This document shows positions 1-9,095 of a stretch of DNA of 64,000 bases, one piece after another. The DNA comes from Flavobacteriia bacterium. GTDB taxonomy: Bacteria > Bacteroidota > Bacteroidia > Flavobacteriales > Flavobacteriaceae. Location: assembly GCA_004293045.1 (NCBI GenBank), contig RDXY01000002.1:1-64000 (forward strand), written 5' to 3'. The translations under genes and the position numbers were made by a program. Within the stretch, counting starts at the first letter, position 1. Every line of letters starts with the position of its first letter. Below the pieces are notes generated by a model, which was given only the letters and a program-made list of their open reading frames with translations, did no database searches and was not told where the DNA came from.

Positions 1-256
1 TACCGCCACGTCTTGCAATATAATTGTTGTTTCCAATATTGAAATCGAAATCGCCAGTTGGAAAAACATAAAACAGAATGCCTCTTTCTAAAAACACAAT
101 TGGTTCTGCATCTCTGTAATCAATAGCATAATAATTAGGATGCCCATTTTGGTGTCCATTTCTGATCCCACCACGTCTTTCAGTGCTAACTTCTTGAGCT
201 TGTGTTGCGTTTAACAGGAATAATAAACTGCCAACTAAAAATGTAATTTTTCTCAT
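1..256 (-). CDS. Secreted protein of unknown function, partial (runs off window edge)
   Basis: The gene starts at an ATG at 254-256 and reads leftward off the window, so only about 85 residues are visible. Residues 1-20 form a clear Sec signal peptide (MRKITFLVG... ending ATQA before Q21). The mature part begins with a Gly/Arg/Asn/His-rich stretch (RRGGIRNGHQNGHPNYY) and later shows FYVFPTGDFDFNIGNNN and ARRGG. I do not recognise the family. Export to the periplasm or cell surface follows from the signal peptide; nothing more can be said about function. It is divergent from the M23 peptidase gene, with 325 bp between them. Confidence 0.75.
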   Translation of the reverse strand, partial: MRKITFLVGSLLFLLNATQAQEVSTERRGGIRNGHQNGHPNYYAIDYRDAEPIVFLERGILFYVFPTGDFDFNIGNNNYIARRGG

Positions 257-341
257 GATTTCTAAATTTTAATTGTTAAACATTTTATTAAATTATTTGT
301 TATTTAACTATTTTCAATTGTTGTGCCAAAGCATAATATTT

Positions 342-362
342 ATATGATAACGATATGATAAC
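342..362. repeat. Two tandem copies of an 11-bp unit upstream of the leftward secreted gene
   Basis: ATATGATAAC occurs at 342-351 and again at 353-362, a period of 11 bp, about one helical turn. The copies lie about 90-110 bp upstream of the start codon at 256. Same-face direct repeats at this spacing fit a binding site for a dimeric regulator, but that is inference from geometry only. Confidence 0.45.
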
Positions 363-534
363 AACTTGTTAATGATTTCTAACGTATTGATTGTAAAGGT
401 TTTATTTTGAATATTTAAAGAGTAGTTTCTGATTTTTCATCTATTATTTACAACTTAGAAGCTACTAATTTCTTAAATTTCTAAAATCTGTTTTTTAAAA
501 AAGTAAAAAATTAGACTGAAATTGAATTTAGTTT

Positions 535-564
535 TTGTTGTTGCCATCGAATTTACTATTTTAG
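535..564 (+). promoter_or_regulatory. Candidate sigma-A promoter of the M23 peptidase gene
   Basis: TTG at 535-537, 19-nt spacer, then TATTTTAG at 557-564, one mismatch from TAnnTTTG. It lies just upstream of the ATG at 582, and after the earlier in-frame ATG at 522, so it favours 582 as the real start. Confidence 0.4.
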
Positions 565-581
565 CACAAATCAGATTCAGT

Positions 582-2264
582 ATGAAGAAGCTTTTTTTAT
601 TATTTTTCTTTATAACCCACATAATTTTTGCTCAGTATCCAAAGGATTATTTTCGTTCTCCCTTAGATATTCCAATAAATTTATCTGGGACTTTTGGTGA
701 ATTACGTTCCAATCATTTTCATTCAGGTTTAGATATTCGAACCAATAATATAGAAGGATTACCGGTTTACGCTGCTGCAAACGGAATGGTAGTTAGAATT
801 AAAGTATCGCCATTTGGTTATGGAAAAGCGCTATATATTGCACATCCTAATGGATATACCACGGTTTATGGGCATTTACAGAAGTTTAGCGACAAAATAG
901 AAGCGTACGTAAAAGAACAACAATATCGTCTGAAAAGTTTTGAAGTGGAATTATATCCCAGTAATATAAAAGTTACACAATCTGAAATTATTGCTTTGTC
1001 TGGTAACTCTGGCGGAAGTGGCGGACCCCATTTGCATTTTGAATTTAGAGATACCGCATCAGAAAAAATTATCAATCCCATGGCTTTTGGAATGAATAAA
1101 TTGATTAAAGATGAAACAAATCCTGTGATTTCCAGTTTAATGGTATATCCTGCAAACGATTCAATTTTTGTCAACAAAAGCAGAAATCCAGTTAGTTTGT
1201 CAATACAAAAACAAGTTGATGGTACTTTTTTAGCCACAAAAGTTGTAGCCAGTGGGAAAATTGGTTTTGCGCTAAATTCGTATGATATATCAACCAATAA
1301 TTACAACAAAAACGGAATTTATAAAGTTGAAAGTTTTTTAAATGGATCTCCAAATTTTAAATATGAATTTGAAACGTTTGCTTTTGACGAATCCAAACAT
1401 GTTAATTATTTTATTGATTTTATTACATTCAAAAAATTAAAACAACGCTTTCAAAAATTGTTTATCAAGGAAAATTATCCTTTATCTATAGTAAACGGGA
1501 ATACTAAAAATGGTTTGATTGATATTAAACCCAATATAAATTATACCTATAAAATTGTGGTTTCTGATTTTCACGGAAATACCACTGTTGTAAATGTTCC
1601 AATTTCTTACGAAAAAGCAATTCAATTTTCTGAACCACCAAAACCAGTAGCAAAAGAAAATTATTTTATTAAGTACAAATCAGAATATAATTTTGAGTTT
1701 GAAAAATCCGCTGTTTATTTGCCACAAAATACGTTATATGAAAATGCTACTTTAAAAATTGTTGAAAAAGACAATATTTTAGATATTGAAAATAATTTTG
1801 AAGCGATTCAAAATGGTTTTACTGTCACGTTAGATGTTTCAGATTTATCTGAAGAAGACCAAAAGAAAGCCTTTGTAGGAACTGTTTCAGGGTATAAATT
1901 AGAATATAATGCTTCGTACAGGAAAGCTACAAAAATTTCTGCTAAAGTAAAAGCATTTGAGAAATATAAAGTAGGTATTGATACTGTGGCGCCTCGAATT
2001 TATAATCCTAATTTTATTGAAGGCAGCAATATATCAAAATTAAAAACGTTAAGTGTTTCTATAAGCGATGCACTTTCTGGTATAGATAGTTATAATGCTT
2101 ATTTAAATGATGAATGGATTTTAATGGAATATGATTATAAAACCAAAAAATTAATTCATAATTTTGAAGATGGTAAAGTAATTCCAGGAAACAATACCAT
2201 CAAAATTGTAGTTACAGATAAATTGGACAATACGGCCACTTTTTTATCTAATTTTATTTATTAA
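582..2264 (+). CDS. M23 family (LytM-type) metallopeptidase, secreted
   Basis: Predicted zinc peptidoglycan endopeptidase of the M23/lysostaphin fold. The frame is open from 522, but the ATG at 582 directly begins a signal peptide (MKKLFLLFFF..., cleavage near A17-Q18) and follows a promoter-like motif, so I use 582 (560 aa). The M23 core spans about residues 35-165, with metal ligands H47 and D51 (HSGLD), H98 (YGHL) and the H150-L-H152 pair (PHLHFEF). About 390 residues follow with no recognised catalytic motif, probably beta-rich modules in the envelope. The next gene starts 2 nt after the stop, so the two are probably co-transcribed. The M23 assignment is firm; the exact substrate is unknown. 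Confidence 0.88.
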   Translation: MKKLFLLFFFITHIIFAQYPKDYFRSPLDIPINLSGTFGELRSNHFHSGLDIRTNNIEGLPVYAAANGMVVRIKVSPFGYGKALYIAHPNGYTTVYGHLQKFSDKIEAYVKEQQYRLKSFEVELYPSNIKVTQSEIIALSGNSGGSGGPHLHFEFRDTASEKIINPMAFGMNKLIKDETNPVISSLMVYPANDSIFVNKSRNPVSLSIQKQVDGTFLATKVVASGKIGFALNSYDISTNNYNKNGIYKVESFLNGSPNFKYEFETFAFDESKHVNYFIDFITFKKLKQRFQKLFIKENYPLSIVNGNTKNGLIDIKPNINYTYKIVVSDFHGNTTVVNVPISYEKAIQFSEPPKPVAKENYFIKYKSEYNFEFEKSAVYLPQNTLYENATLKIVEKDNILDIENNFEAIQNGFTVTLDVSDLSEEDQKKAFVGTVSGYKLEYNASYRKATKISAKVKAFEKYKVGIDTVAPRIYNPNFIEGSNISKLKTLSVSISDALSGIDSYNAYLNDEWILMEYDYKTKKLIHNFEDGKVIPGNNTIKIVVTDKLDNTATFLSNFIY

Positions 2265-2266
2265 AT

Positions 2267-4735
2267 ATGAGTTTAAATTTAAAAGCCATTCGAATTTTAT
2301 TATTTTTTGTTTTTATTTCTTCTCTTTCATTTGCCCAAAAAGCCAGAATTAAAGGGATTGTTCTAAACGAAAAGCAGTTGCCCATTGAAAATGTTTCGGT
2401 AAGTACATCAACTTCCAATACCATCACCAATAAAAATGGTTTTTACGAATTAGAAATTCCTGCAAATGTCGAAATTACTATTTCGTATTTCAATTCGTTA
2501 TATAAGAAATCCACGTATAAAGTCAATTTAAAAACCAATGAAGATTTTGAATGGAATCCGATTTTAGGAACAATTAATGAAGTAATTGAAACCGTAGTAA
2601 TATCAGGAAAAAATAGAAAAATAAATGGAGCCACAGCCCTTTCGCCCGTTTTATTAAGACGAATTCCAGGAGGAAATGCAGGTGTTGAAAATTTGATTAA
2701 AACACTTCCCGGTGTGTATTCAAATAATGAATTAAGCACCTCTTATGCTGTACGTGGTGGAAATTATGATGAAAACTTAGTATATGTAAATGAAATTGAA
2801 GTCTATCGCCCGTTTTTAGTTCGTTCCGGACAGCAAGAAGGGTTAAGTTTTACCAATACCGACATGGTACAAAATATCGATTTTTATGCTGGTGGATTTC
2901 AAGCCAAATACGGTGATAAATTGGCTTCTGTATTAGATATTGCGTATCGAAATCCTAAAACATTTCATGCCGGTTTAGAAGCCAGTTTTTTAGGTGGAAG
3001 TATTTTTGCCGAAGGCGTTTCCAAAAATCAAAAGTGGAGTAACATTACTGGAGTTCGCTATAGAAATAACTCTCTTTTAGTGAAAAGTCAGGAAACACAA
3101 ATTAATTATAAACCTTCCTTTTTAGATGTGCAATCGCTGTTTAACTTTAACTTAAATACCAAATGGAATTTTAGTTTCTTAGGAAATATTGCACAAAATA
3201 ATTATAAGTATCAACCTACTTCTCGTCAAACGAATTTTGGAACTATTAGTGATCCAATTGCCTTATTAATTCAGTATGAAGGACAAGAAAAAGATACTTA
3301 TACTACCTTTTTTGGCGCGATAAAAGCTGTTTTTGAACCAAATAAAAATAATAAATACAAATATATTTCATCGGTATATCATACTGTAGAACAAGAATAT
3401 TATGATATTTTAGCACAATATCGATTAGGAGAAGTAGATGCAAATATTGGTTCTGAAACTTTTGGAAACGTAGTGTTTTCTCGTGGAATTGGTTCACAAT
3501 TAAATCACGCAAGAAATAACTTAGATGCTTTAATTGTAACAAATGAAATAAAGGGAAATCATAAATTAAATGATGACAACACGATAGAATGGAGTTTTAA
3601 ACATAATTTTGAAAACATTAGAGATAGAGTAGTAGAGTGGGAAGTTATTGATTCCGCTGGATTTTCACTACCAAATCCTGAATTAGAATATATTAATGAC
3701 CAACCTTATAATCCTTATTTTGGTCCATTAGCGCCATATCAAAACGTTCGTGCCAAAAATAATACTACAATTAATCGATTCAATTCCTATTTAAATTGGA
3801 ATTATGAAGGAATGATTGGTTCGCATACCTTTTATGTAAATGCAGGTGTTCGTGGGCAAAGTTGGATGGCTTCAAATAACGGAATCTCTGGAAACCATCA
3901 ATTTACATTTTCACCCAGAGCACAGTTTATTTTAAAACCAAATTGGGATAAAGAAATGGTGTTTCGCTTTTCGGTCGGCGTTTATAATCAACCGCCATTT
4001 TATAGAGAATTACGTGCCAGCGATGGTGCTGTAAATCCGAATGTAAAAGATCAAAAATCCATTCATTTTGTTTTTGGACACGATTATAGTTTTCAAATGT
4101 GGAACAGACCTTTTAAATTAGTGAGTGAAGCTTATTACAAAACGATGACAGATGTAAACGCATATACCATAGATAATGTACGAATTAGATATGAAGCAAA
4201 TAATAACGCCACAGCTTATGTATATGGAATTGACGGAAGATTAAATGGTGAGTTTGTTCCTGGCGTAGAATCTTGGTTTACGTTTGGGTATTTAAAAACA
4301 GAAGAAAATCAAGGTGGTAAAGGTTTTATTGCTCGTCCTACAGACCAACGATTGAAATTTGCTATTTTATTTCAAGATTATATGCCAAACATACCAAGTT
4401 TAAAAATGTACTTAAATTTAGTTTACAACACGGGTTTACCTGGTGGTTCGCCAGCATATGCAGACCCTTATTTATATCAAACAAGATTAAACGATTACAG
4501 AAGAGCCGATACTGGATTTTCTTATGTTTTTAAAGATGCAAAATTGGGTGGGCATAGAAAATGGTTAGCTAATTTTTCCGAATTTAGTGTAGGTTTTGAA
4601 ATTTATAATATGTTTAATAATCAAAACTCGATTACCAATACTTGGGTGCGAGATGTGTATACCAAAACACAATATGGTGTGCCAAATTATTTAACCACAC
4701 GAACGTTTAATTTGAAATTAAGTATGAGAATATAA
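2267..4735 (+). CDS. TonB-dependent receptor with N-terminal carboxypeptidase-regulatory-like domain
   Basis: 822-aa outer-membrane receptor. Residues 1-23 are a signal peptide (ending SLSFA). A CarboxypepD_reg-like beta-sandwich follows (RIKGIVLNEKQLPIENVSV), then a TonB plug at about 110-230 (RRIPGGNAGVENLIKTLPGV, AVRGGNYDENLVYVNEIEV, GGFQAKYGDKLASVLDI), then a beta-barrel to the C-terminal aromatic/hydrophobic strand. Members of this family import nutrients energised by TonB-ExbBD. No SusD-like partner is adjacent, so this is not a SusCD polysaccharide pair, and the ligand is unknown. It starts 2 nt after the M23 gene, which suggests a shared transcript. A hairpin terminator follows at 4754-4790. 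Confidence 0.9.
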   Translation: MSLNLKAIRILLFFVFISSLSFAQKARIKGIVLNEKQLPIENVSVSTSTSNTITNKNGFYELEIPANVEITISYFNSLYKKSTYKVNLKTNEDFEWNPILGTINEVIETVVISGKNRKINGATALSPVLLRRIPGGNAGVENLIKTLPGVYSNNELSTSYAVRGGNYDENLVYVNEIEVYRPFLVRSGQQEGLSFTNTDMVQNIDFYAGGFQAKYGDKLASVLDIAYRNPKTFHAGLEASFLGGSIFAEGVSKNQKWSNITGVRYRNNSLLVKSQETQINYKPSFLDVQSLFNFNLNTKWNFSFLGNIAQNNYKYQPTSRQTNFGTISDPIALLIQYEGQEKDTYTTFFGAIKAVFEPNKNNKYKYISSVYHTVEQEYYDILAQYRLGEVDANIGSETFGNVVFSRGIGSQLNHARNNLDALIVTNEIKGNHKLNDDNTIEWSFKHNFENIRDRVVEWEVIDSAGFSLPNPELEYINDQPYNPYFGPLAPYQNVRAKNNTTINRFNSYLNWNYEGMIGSHTFYVNAGVRGQSWMASNNGISGNHQFTFSPRAQFILKPNWDKEMVFRFSVGVYNQPPFYRELRASDGAVNPNVKDQKSIHFVFGHDYSFQMWNRPFKLVSEAYYKTMTDVNAYTIDNVRIRYEANNNATAYVYGIDGRLNGEFVPGVESWFTFGYLKTEENQGGKGFIARPTDQRLKFAILFQDYMPNIPSLKMYLNLVYNTGLPGGSPAYADPYLYQTRLNDYRRADTGFSYVFKDAKLGGHRKWLANFSEFSVGFEIYNMFNNQNSITNTWVRDVYTKTQYGVPNYLTTRTFNLKLSMRI

Positions 4736-4753
4736 GGTTGAAACTACAGATTA

Positions 4754-4790
4754 TTGTTTTTTTTTAATTCTTTAATTCAAAAAAAAACAA
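4754..4790 (+). terminator. A/T-rich hairpin terminator after the TonB-dependent receptor
   Basis: TTGTTTTTTTTTAATT is followed after a 3-4 nt loop by its near-complement AATTCAAAAAAAAACAA. The long T and A tracts make a bidirectional-looking intrinsic terminator between the receptor and the lipoprotein gene. Confidence 0.5.
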
Positions 4791-4809
4791 AGAATAAATG
4801 TATTTTAAG

Positions 4810-4817
4810 TATATTTG
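4810..4817 (+). promoter_or_regulatory. -7 box of the lipoprotein gene
   Basis: TATATTTG matches TAnnTTTG perfectly, 18 nt before the ATG at 4836. I see no TTG at the proper distance upstream. Confidence 0.5.
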
Positions 4818-4835
4818 ATATTCAAACAATAAACT

Positions 4836-5531
4836 ATGAAAAATTATATATATATCCTTTTAGTGTCGAGTGTGATGATTTTTTCTTGTCAAGAAGAAAA
4901 GGCTAAACCAAAAGTAAAATATACTGGTAAAGAAGCCAAATCATTACAAAAAGACACCACTAAGTTAGAAGTTGCTGATTTGCCTATTCAGTTTGAAGGA
5001 AGTAATGTGTTGGTTTATGCTATTGGTAATTTAACTGTTGGCGATATCAATAGAAAAGGAAGTTATGAAAGTACCTCAGCATATGAAGGCGTTTCAGGGT
5101 TTCACGTTTCTAATTCTATGGAAAATGAAATTACGGGTTATTTACAAAATCTAAAATTTCAAGAAATGGGTTCTGATTCGTTACAGGTATTAACGGATAA
5201 AATAATGCTAATTGAGCGTGTTTCTTTTGTAAAAAGTAATAAAACTTTAGTGTATGTTTTGGCTGATGCCGATACCAATCAAGATGGTTTGATTGATTCA
5301 AATGATATTAAGTCGCTTTATATTAGTACAGAATTAGGTAAAAATTTCACCAAAATTTCTACAGAATTACAAGAATTAATAGATTGGAAATACATAGAAT
5401 CTGCAAATAAAATTTTCTTTAGAACTATAGAAGACGCTAATAAAAATGGCGAATTTGATAAAAAAGACACCATTCATTATCACGTTGTAAATTTAAAAGA
5501 CAATAAAGTATCGGAATATTTTCCTTTATAA
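4836..5531 (+). CDS. Lipoprotein with two EF-hand-like calcium loops
   Basis: 231-aa predicted lipoprotein. The signal peptide ends in a lipobox-like IFSC with the lipidated Cys at 18, followed by Q-E-E. Two acidic loops of the DxNxDGxxDxxD type are visible: residues 146-157 (DTNQDGLIDSND) and 200-211 (DANKNGEFDKKD). The repeat of this spacing suggests that it binds Ca2+ in the periplasm or at the cell surface. I do not recognise a named family. It has its own -7 box at 4810. Its stop is only 3 nt from the stop of the converging ABC exporter gene, with no terminator between them, so read-through antisense transcription is possible. Confidence 0.75.
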   Translation: MKNYIYILLVSSVMIFSCQEEKAKPKVKYTGKEAKSLQKDTTKLEVADLPIQFEGSNVLVYAIGNLTVGDINRKGSYESTSAYEGVSGFHVSNSMENEITGYLQNLKFQEMGSDSLQVLTDKIMLIERVSFVKSNKTLVYVLADADTNQDGLIDSNDIKSLYISTELGKNFTKISTELQELIDWKYIESANKIFFRTIEDANKNGEFDKKDTIHYHVVNLKDNKVSEYFPL

Positions 5532-5534
5532 ATT

Positions 5535-7364
5535 TTATTCTAAACTTTGTAAGGCTACTAACCTAGCGTACGTTCCATTTTTCGCAATTAATTCGGCATG
5601 TTTGCCTTGTTCTACAATTTCACCTTTTTGCATGACTATAATGTTGTCTGCTTTTTGAATGGTTGATAATCGGTGTGCAATGACAATAGAAGTTCGGTTT
5701 TGCATCATTTTTTCTAAAGCATCTTGTACTAATTTTTCACTTTCCGTATCTAATGCAGAAGTCGCTTCATCTAAAATCATTATTGGAGGGTTTTTTAATA
5801 CCGCTCTCGCAATAGATAATCGTTGTTTTTGTCCGCCCGATAATTTTCCACCCGCATCACCAATATTGGTATCAATTCCATTAGGAAGAGAAGCTACAAA
5901 CTCATAGGCATTAGCAATTTTTAAAGCTTCAATAAGCTCTTCATCACTAGCATTCGGTTTTCCAATAAGTAAATTATTTTTTATAGATTCGTTAAACAGA
6001 ATGGAATCTTGTGTAACCAGTCCGATTAAACCACGTAAAGCATGCATATCCCAGTCGCTTACTTCTACACCATCCACTTCAATCGAACCATCTTGTATGT
6101 CGTAAAAACGGGTTAATAAATTTGCAATAGTACTTTTTCCTGAACCCGATTGACCAACTAAAGCAATTGTTTTACCTTTTTCTACTTCAAAAGAAAAGTT
6201 TTTCAATACATTTTCTTCTTGATAAGCAAAGTTGATGTTTTTTACAGAAATTCCATTTTCAAAAGTATGTTTTACAAAAGCATTTGGCTTGTTCACAACA
6301 TTATTTTCTTGTTCTAACAAAGTAAAAACTCTTTCCGCTGCGGCTAAACCACTTTTTACTTGGTACGACGCTTTAGATATAGCTTTTGCTGGAGTTAATA
6401 TGGTATAAGCCAGTCCCATATATGCAATAAATTGGGTTCCTTTAAGTGAAAGATCTTCTAGTACCATAATTCCTCCAAACCAAAGTAAAACGGCAATTGT
6501 TACAATTCCTAAAAACTCACTCATTGGTGAGGCAAGATTGTTTTTATTGGCTATACTAGTTGTCAATTTTAGTAATCTATCTAAGGAATCATTGAATTTT
6601 TGTATAAAAGAACTTTCCGCATTATAACTTTTAACTACTTTTAAACCAGTTAAGGTTTCATCTAAAGTGGAAATAAATATCCCTTGTTCATTTTGCGCTC
6701 GAATTGACTTTGCTTTTAAATTTTTACCAATTCGTGAAATGATTAAACCGGAAATCGGAATAAATATAAAAACAAATAAAGTTAATTTTACACTTATGGC
6801 TAACATTGCAAATATTGAAAAAACGATTGTCAATGGCTCTCTTACAACTAATTCTAAAATTTGAAAAAAGGAATTTTGAACTTCACCCACATCACCTAAC
6901 ATTTTTGTCATAACATCACCTTTTCTCTGATCAGAATAATACGAAATTGGTAAATGTATAATTTTACTGTATAATTTCTCACGTAAATCTTTTAAAACGC
7001 CATTTCTAAGAATGGTAATTTGAAAAGAGGCCAAATAATTAAAAATATTTTTTAATAGTGCCGTAACAATTACAATTCCTACTACCAACATTAAAGCATA
7101 TTTAGCGCCATAATTATCGTTTAGTTTTGTGATGTAAAAGGCTAAATATTCTTGCCCAAAGTTACTAATATCTGCAATTCCAGAATATTCTGGTTTTTTT
7201 ATTACTTTTTCAGTTTGTTTAAATAATACATCTAATGTTGGAATTAAAGAAACCATTAAAACAGTCGAAAAAAATGCATAAAAAACGTTAAAAACAACAT
7301 TTAAAACAGCATTTTTTTTATACTTTAATGCAAAAGGAATTATTTTTTTTAAATTTTGATCCAT
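5535..7364 (-). CDS. ABC exporter, fused permease and ATPase (MsbA/lipid-flippase type)
   Basis: 609-aa half-transporter expected to work as a homodimer in the inner membrane. The N-terminal ABC_membrane domain (about residues 15-330) has roughly six hydrophobic segments. The nucleotide-binding domain has Walker A GQSGSGKST (404-412), signature LSGGQ (508-512) and Walker B IMILDEA (528-534). The family includes MsbA lipid A flippases and multidrug exporters; the sequence does not decide between them. The start ATG overlaps the stop of the phosphohexomutase gene as TAATG, so translation is probably coupled. It converges on the lipoprotein gene with a 3-nt gap. Confidence 0.9.
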   Translation of the reverse strand: MDQNLKKIIPFALKYKKNAVLNVVFNVFYAFFSTVLMVSLIPTLDVLFKQTEKVIKKPEYSGIADISNFGQEYLAFYITKLNDNYGAKYALMLVVGIVIVTALLKNIFNYLASFQITILRNGVLKDLREKLYSKIIHLPISYYSDQRKGDVMTKMLGDVGEVQNSFFQILELVVREPLTIVFSIFAMLAISVKLTLFVFIFIPISGLIISRIGKNLKAKSIRAQNEQGIFISTLDETLTGLKVVKSYNAESSFIQKFNDSLDRLLKLTTSIANKNNLASPMSEFLGIVTIAVLLWFGGIMVLEDLSLKGTQFIAYMGLAYTILTPAKAISKASYQVKSGLAAAERVFTLLEQENNVVNKPNAFVKHTFENGISVKNINFAYQEENVLKNFSFEVEKGKTIALVGQSGSGKSTIANLLTRFYDIQDGSIEVDGVEVSDWDMHALRGLIGLVTQDSILFNESIKNNLLIGKPNASDEELIEALKIANAYEFVASLPNGIDTNIGDAGGKLSGGQKQRLSIARAVLKNPPIMILDEATSALDTESEKLVQDALEKMMQNRTSIVIAHRLSTIQKADNIIVMQKGEIVEQGKHAELIAKNGTYARLVALQSLE

Positions 7365-9091
7365 TAGTTTAATTTCATTTCAGTGATGATGTTTTGAATT
7401 TTGGTATCTAAAAATCTATTGGCTTCTTCGAAATCATTAGCTTCATCTAAAATGGCATTGACACTAAAATAGAACTTAATTTTTGGTTCCGTTCCACTTG
7501 GTCTGGCGCAAATTTTAGTGCCGTCTTCTAAATAATAAATCAACACATTCGATTTTGGAATGTCTAAATCAAACGTTTCATTATTAATTAAATCTCGAGC
7601 GGTGGCGTTTTGATAATCTTCAATACACACTACACGTTGTCCGTTGATGGTTTCCATTGGATGGTCTCGTAAATCTACCATCATTTGATTGATTTCAACC
7701 AAACCTTCTTTGCCTTTTTTGGTTAAAGATATTAAATGTTCTTTAAAAAAACCGAAATCTAAGTATAAGTTAATCAGTTCTTTATATAAACTACTTCCTG
7801 CAGCTTTGGCTTGTGCTGCAATTTCGCATACTAATAAACTTGCTGCAACGGCATCTTTATCTCTTACAGCATCACCCACCATAAATCCGAAACTTTCTTC
7901 GCCACCGCCAATAAATTTCTGATTTGGGAAATCTTTAATAAATTTTGCAATCCATTTAAAACCGGTTAATCCTACTTTACATTCAATTCCAAACGCACTT
8001 GCTAAATCCAGCATCATTGGAGTAGAAACAATAGTTGAACCAATAAATTCTGTTCCTGTGATTTTGTCAGCACGTTTCCATTGTTCTAATAAAAATGCCG
8101 TCATAACTACCATGGTTTGATTTCCGTTAAGTAACATCATTTTTCCATTCGTATCTCTAACAGCCACTCCCAATCTATCCGAATCGGGATCGGTACCAAT
8201 TACGATATCTGCATTTACTTGGTCAGCTAATTCTAATGCCATAGCTAATGCTTCAGGTTCTTCAGGATTTGGTGATTTTACGGTTGGAAAATTTCCATCC
8301 GGAATTTCTTGTGCTGCTACGATATTTACATTTGTATATCCAGCTTTTGCTAAAACGGCAGGAATTGATTTTACAGAAGTTCCATGTAAAGGTGTAAAAA
8401 CAATATTTAAATTTTCTTTAGCTGATTTTGGCGTATTAAAACTGGCGTTTTCGATTGTCGATTTAATAAAGGCTTCATCAACAGCTTCATCTATATATTC
8501 AATTAAACTTTCGTTTGCTGAAAACAGAATATCACTATATTTTAATGCTTCAATTTCAGCGATAATCTCTCCATCTTGTGGTGGAACAATTTGTCCGCCA
8601 TCTTGCCAATATACTTTGTATCCGTTGTATTCTGGTGGATTGTGTGATGCGGTTAATACAATTCCAGCGTGACAATTTAGGTGTTTTAGTGCAAATGATA
8701 ATTCTGGAGTAGGACGTAATTCAGAAAACAAATACACTTTTATATTATTTGCAGAAAAAATATCAGCAACTATTTTCGCTAACGTATCGCTATTTTTTCT
8801 ACAGTCATAAGCTATTGCGACTTTTAAATCTTCATTTGGAAAACATTTTTTCAAATAATTGGACAAGCCTTGCGTATTTTTTCCTAAAGTATATTTGTTT
8901 ATACGATTGGTTCCAACACCCATGACGCCTCGCATTCCACCTGTACCAAATTCTAAATTTTTATAAAAAGCATCTTCTAAACCTTTTGGATCGGATGTCA
9001 TTAAGGCTTCAATTTCAGTTTGTGTATTTTGGTCGAAAGTAGGCGTAAGCCATTCGTTTACTTGATCTAATATGTTTTGTTCTATGTGCAT
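7364..9091 (-). CDS. Phosphohexomutase (phosphoglucomutase/phosphomannomutase, PgcA-like)
   Basis: 575-aa alpha-D-phosphohexomutase interconverting hexose 1- and 6-phosphates in the cytoplasm. Visible landmarks are the phosphoserine loop TASHNPPEYNGYK (catalytic S149), the Mg loop GTDPDSDRLG, the sugar-binding loop GGGEESFGF and the phosphate-binding loop RPSGTEPKIKFY. The frame extends upstream to 9136, but that stretch overlaps the end of the ORF6N gene. The ATG at 9091 (MHIEQNIL) gives the normal N-terminus and lies 4 nt after the ORF6N stop. Downstream, its stop overlaps the ABC exporter start (TAATG). The two likely supply and export sugar-containing envelope precursors, but this is inferred from adjacency only. 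Confidence 0.92.
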   Translation of the reverse strand: MHIEQNILDQVNEWLTPTFDQNTQTEIEALMTSDPKGLEDAFYKNLEFGTGGMRGVMGVGTNRINKYTLGKNTQGLSNYLKKCFPNEDLKVAIAYDCRKNSDTLAKIVADIFSANNIKVYLFSELRPTPELSFALKHLNCHAGIVLTASHNPPEYNGYKVYWQDGGQIVPPQDGEIIAEIEALKYSDILFSANESLIEYIDEAVDEAFIKSTIENASFNTPKSAKENLNIVFTPLHGTSVKSIPAVLAKAGYTNVNIVAAQEIPDGNFPTVKSPNPEEPEALAMALELADQVNADIVIGTDPDSDRLGVAVRDTNGKMMLLNGNQTMVVMTAFLLEQWKRADKITGTEFIGSTIVSTPMMLDLASAFGIECKVGLTGFKWIAKFIKDFPNQKFIGGGEESFGFMVGDAVRDKDAVAASLLVCEIAAQAKAAGSSLYKELINLYLDFGFFKEHLISLTKKGKEGLVEINQMMVDLRDHPMETINGQRVVCIEDYQNATARDLINNETFDLDIPKSNVLIYYLEDGTKICARPSGTEPKIKFYFSVNAILDEANDFEEANRFLDTKIQNIITEMKLN

Positions 9092-9095
9092 TATT

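Larger units (their letters stand above)
257..581. other. Gene-free divergent intergenic region
   Basis: This 325-bp AT-rich region separates the leftward secreted-protein gene from the rightward M23 peptidase gene. It holds an 11-bp-period direct repeat (342-362) and a plausible rightward promoter near 535-564. I see no convincing ORF, structured RNA or terminator in it. Confidence 0.5.

Noticed and set aside
866..1297. Long minus-strand frame inside the M23 peptidase gene (and similar frames at 24689-25048, 27825-28229, 32734-33165)
   Set aside because: They are opposite-strand shadows of strongly conserved genes, have no recognisable domain and no promoter.
2267..4735. Polysaccharide utilisation locus around the TonB-dependent receptor
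   Set aside because: No SusD partner, no glycoside hydrolases and no regulators are adjacent; the receptor lacks the usual SusC context.
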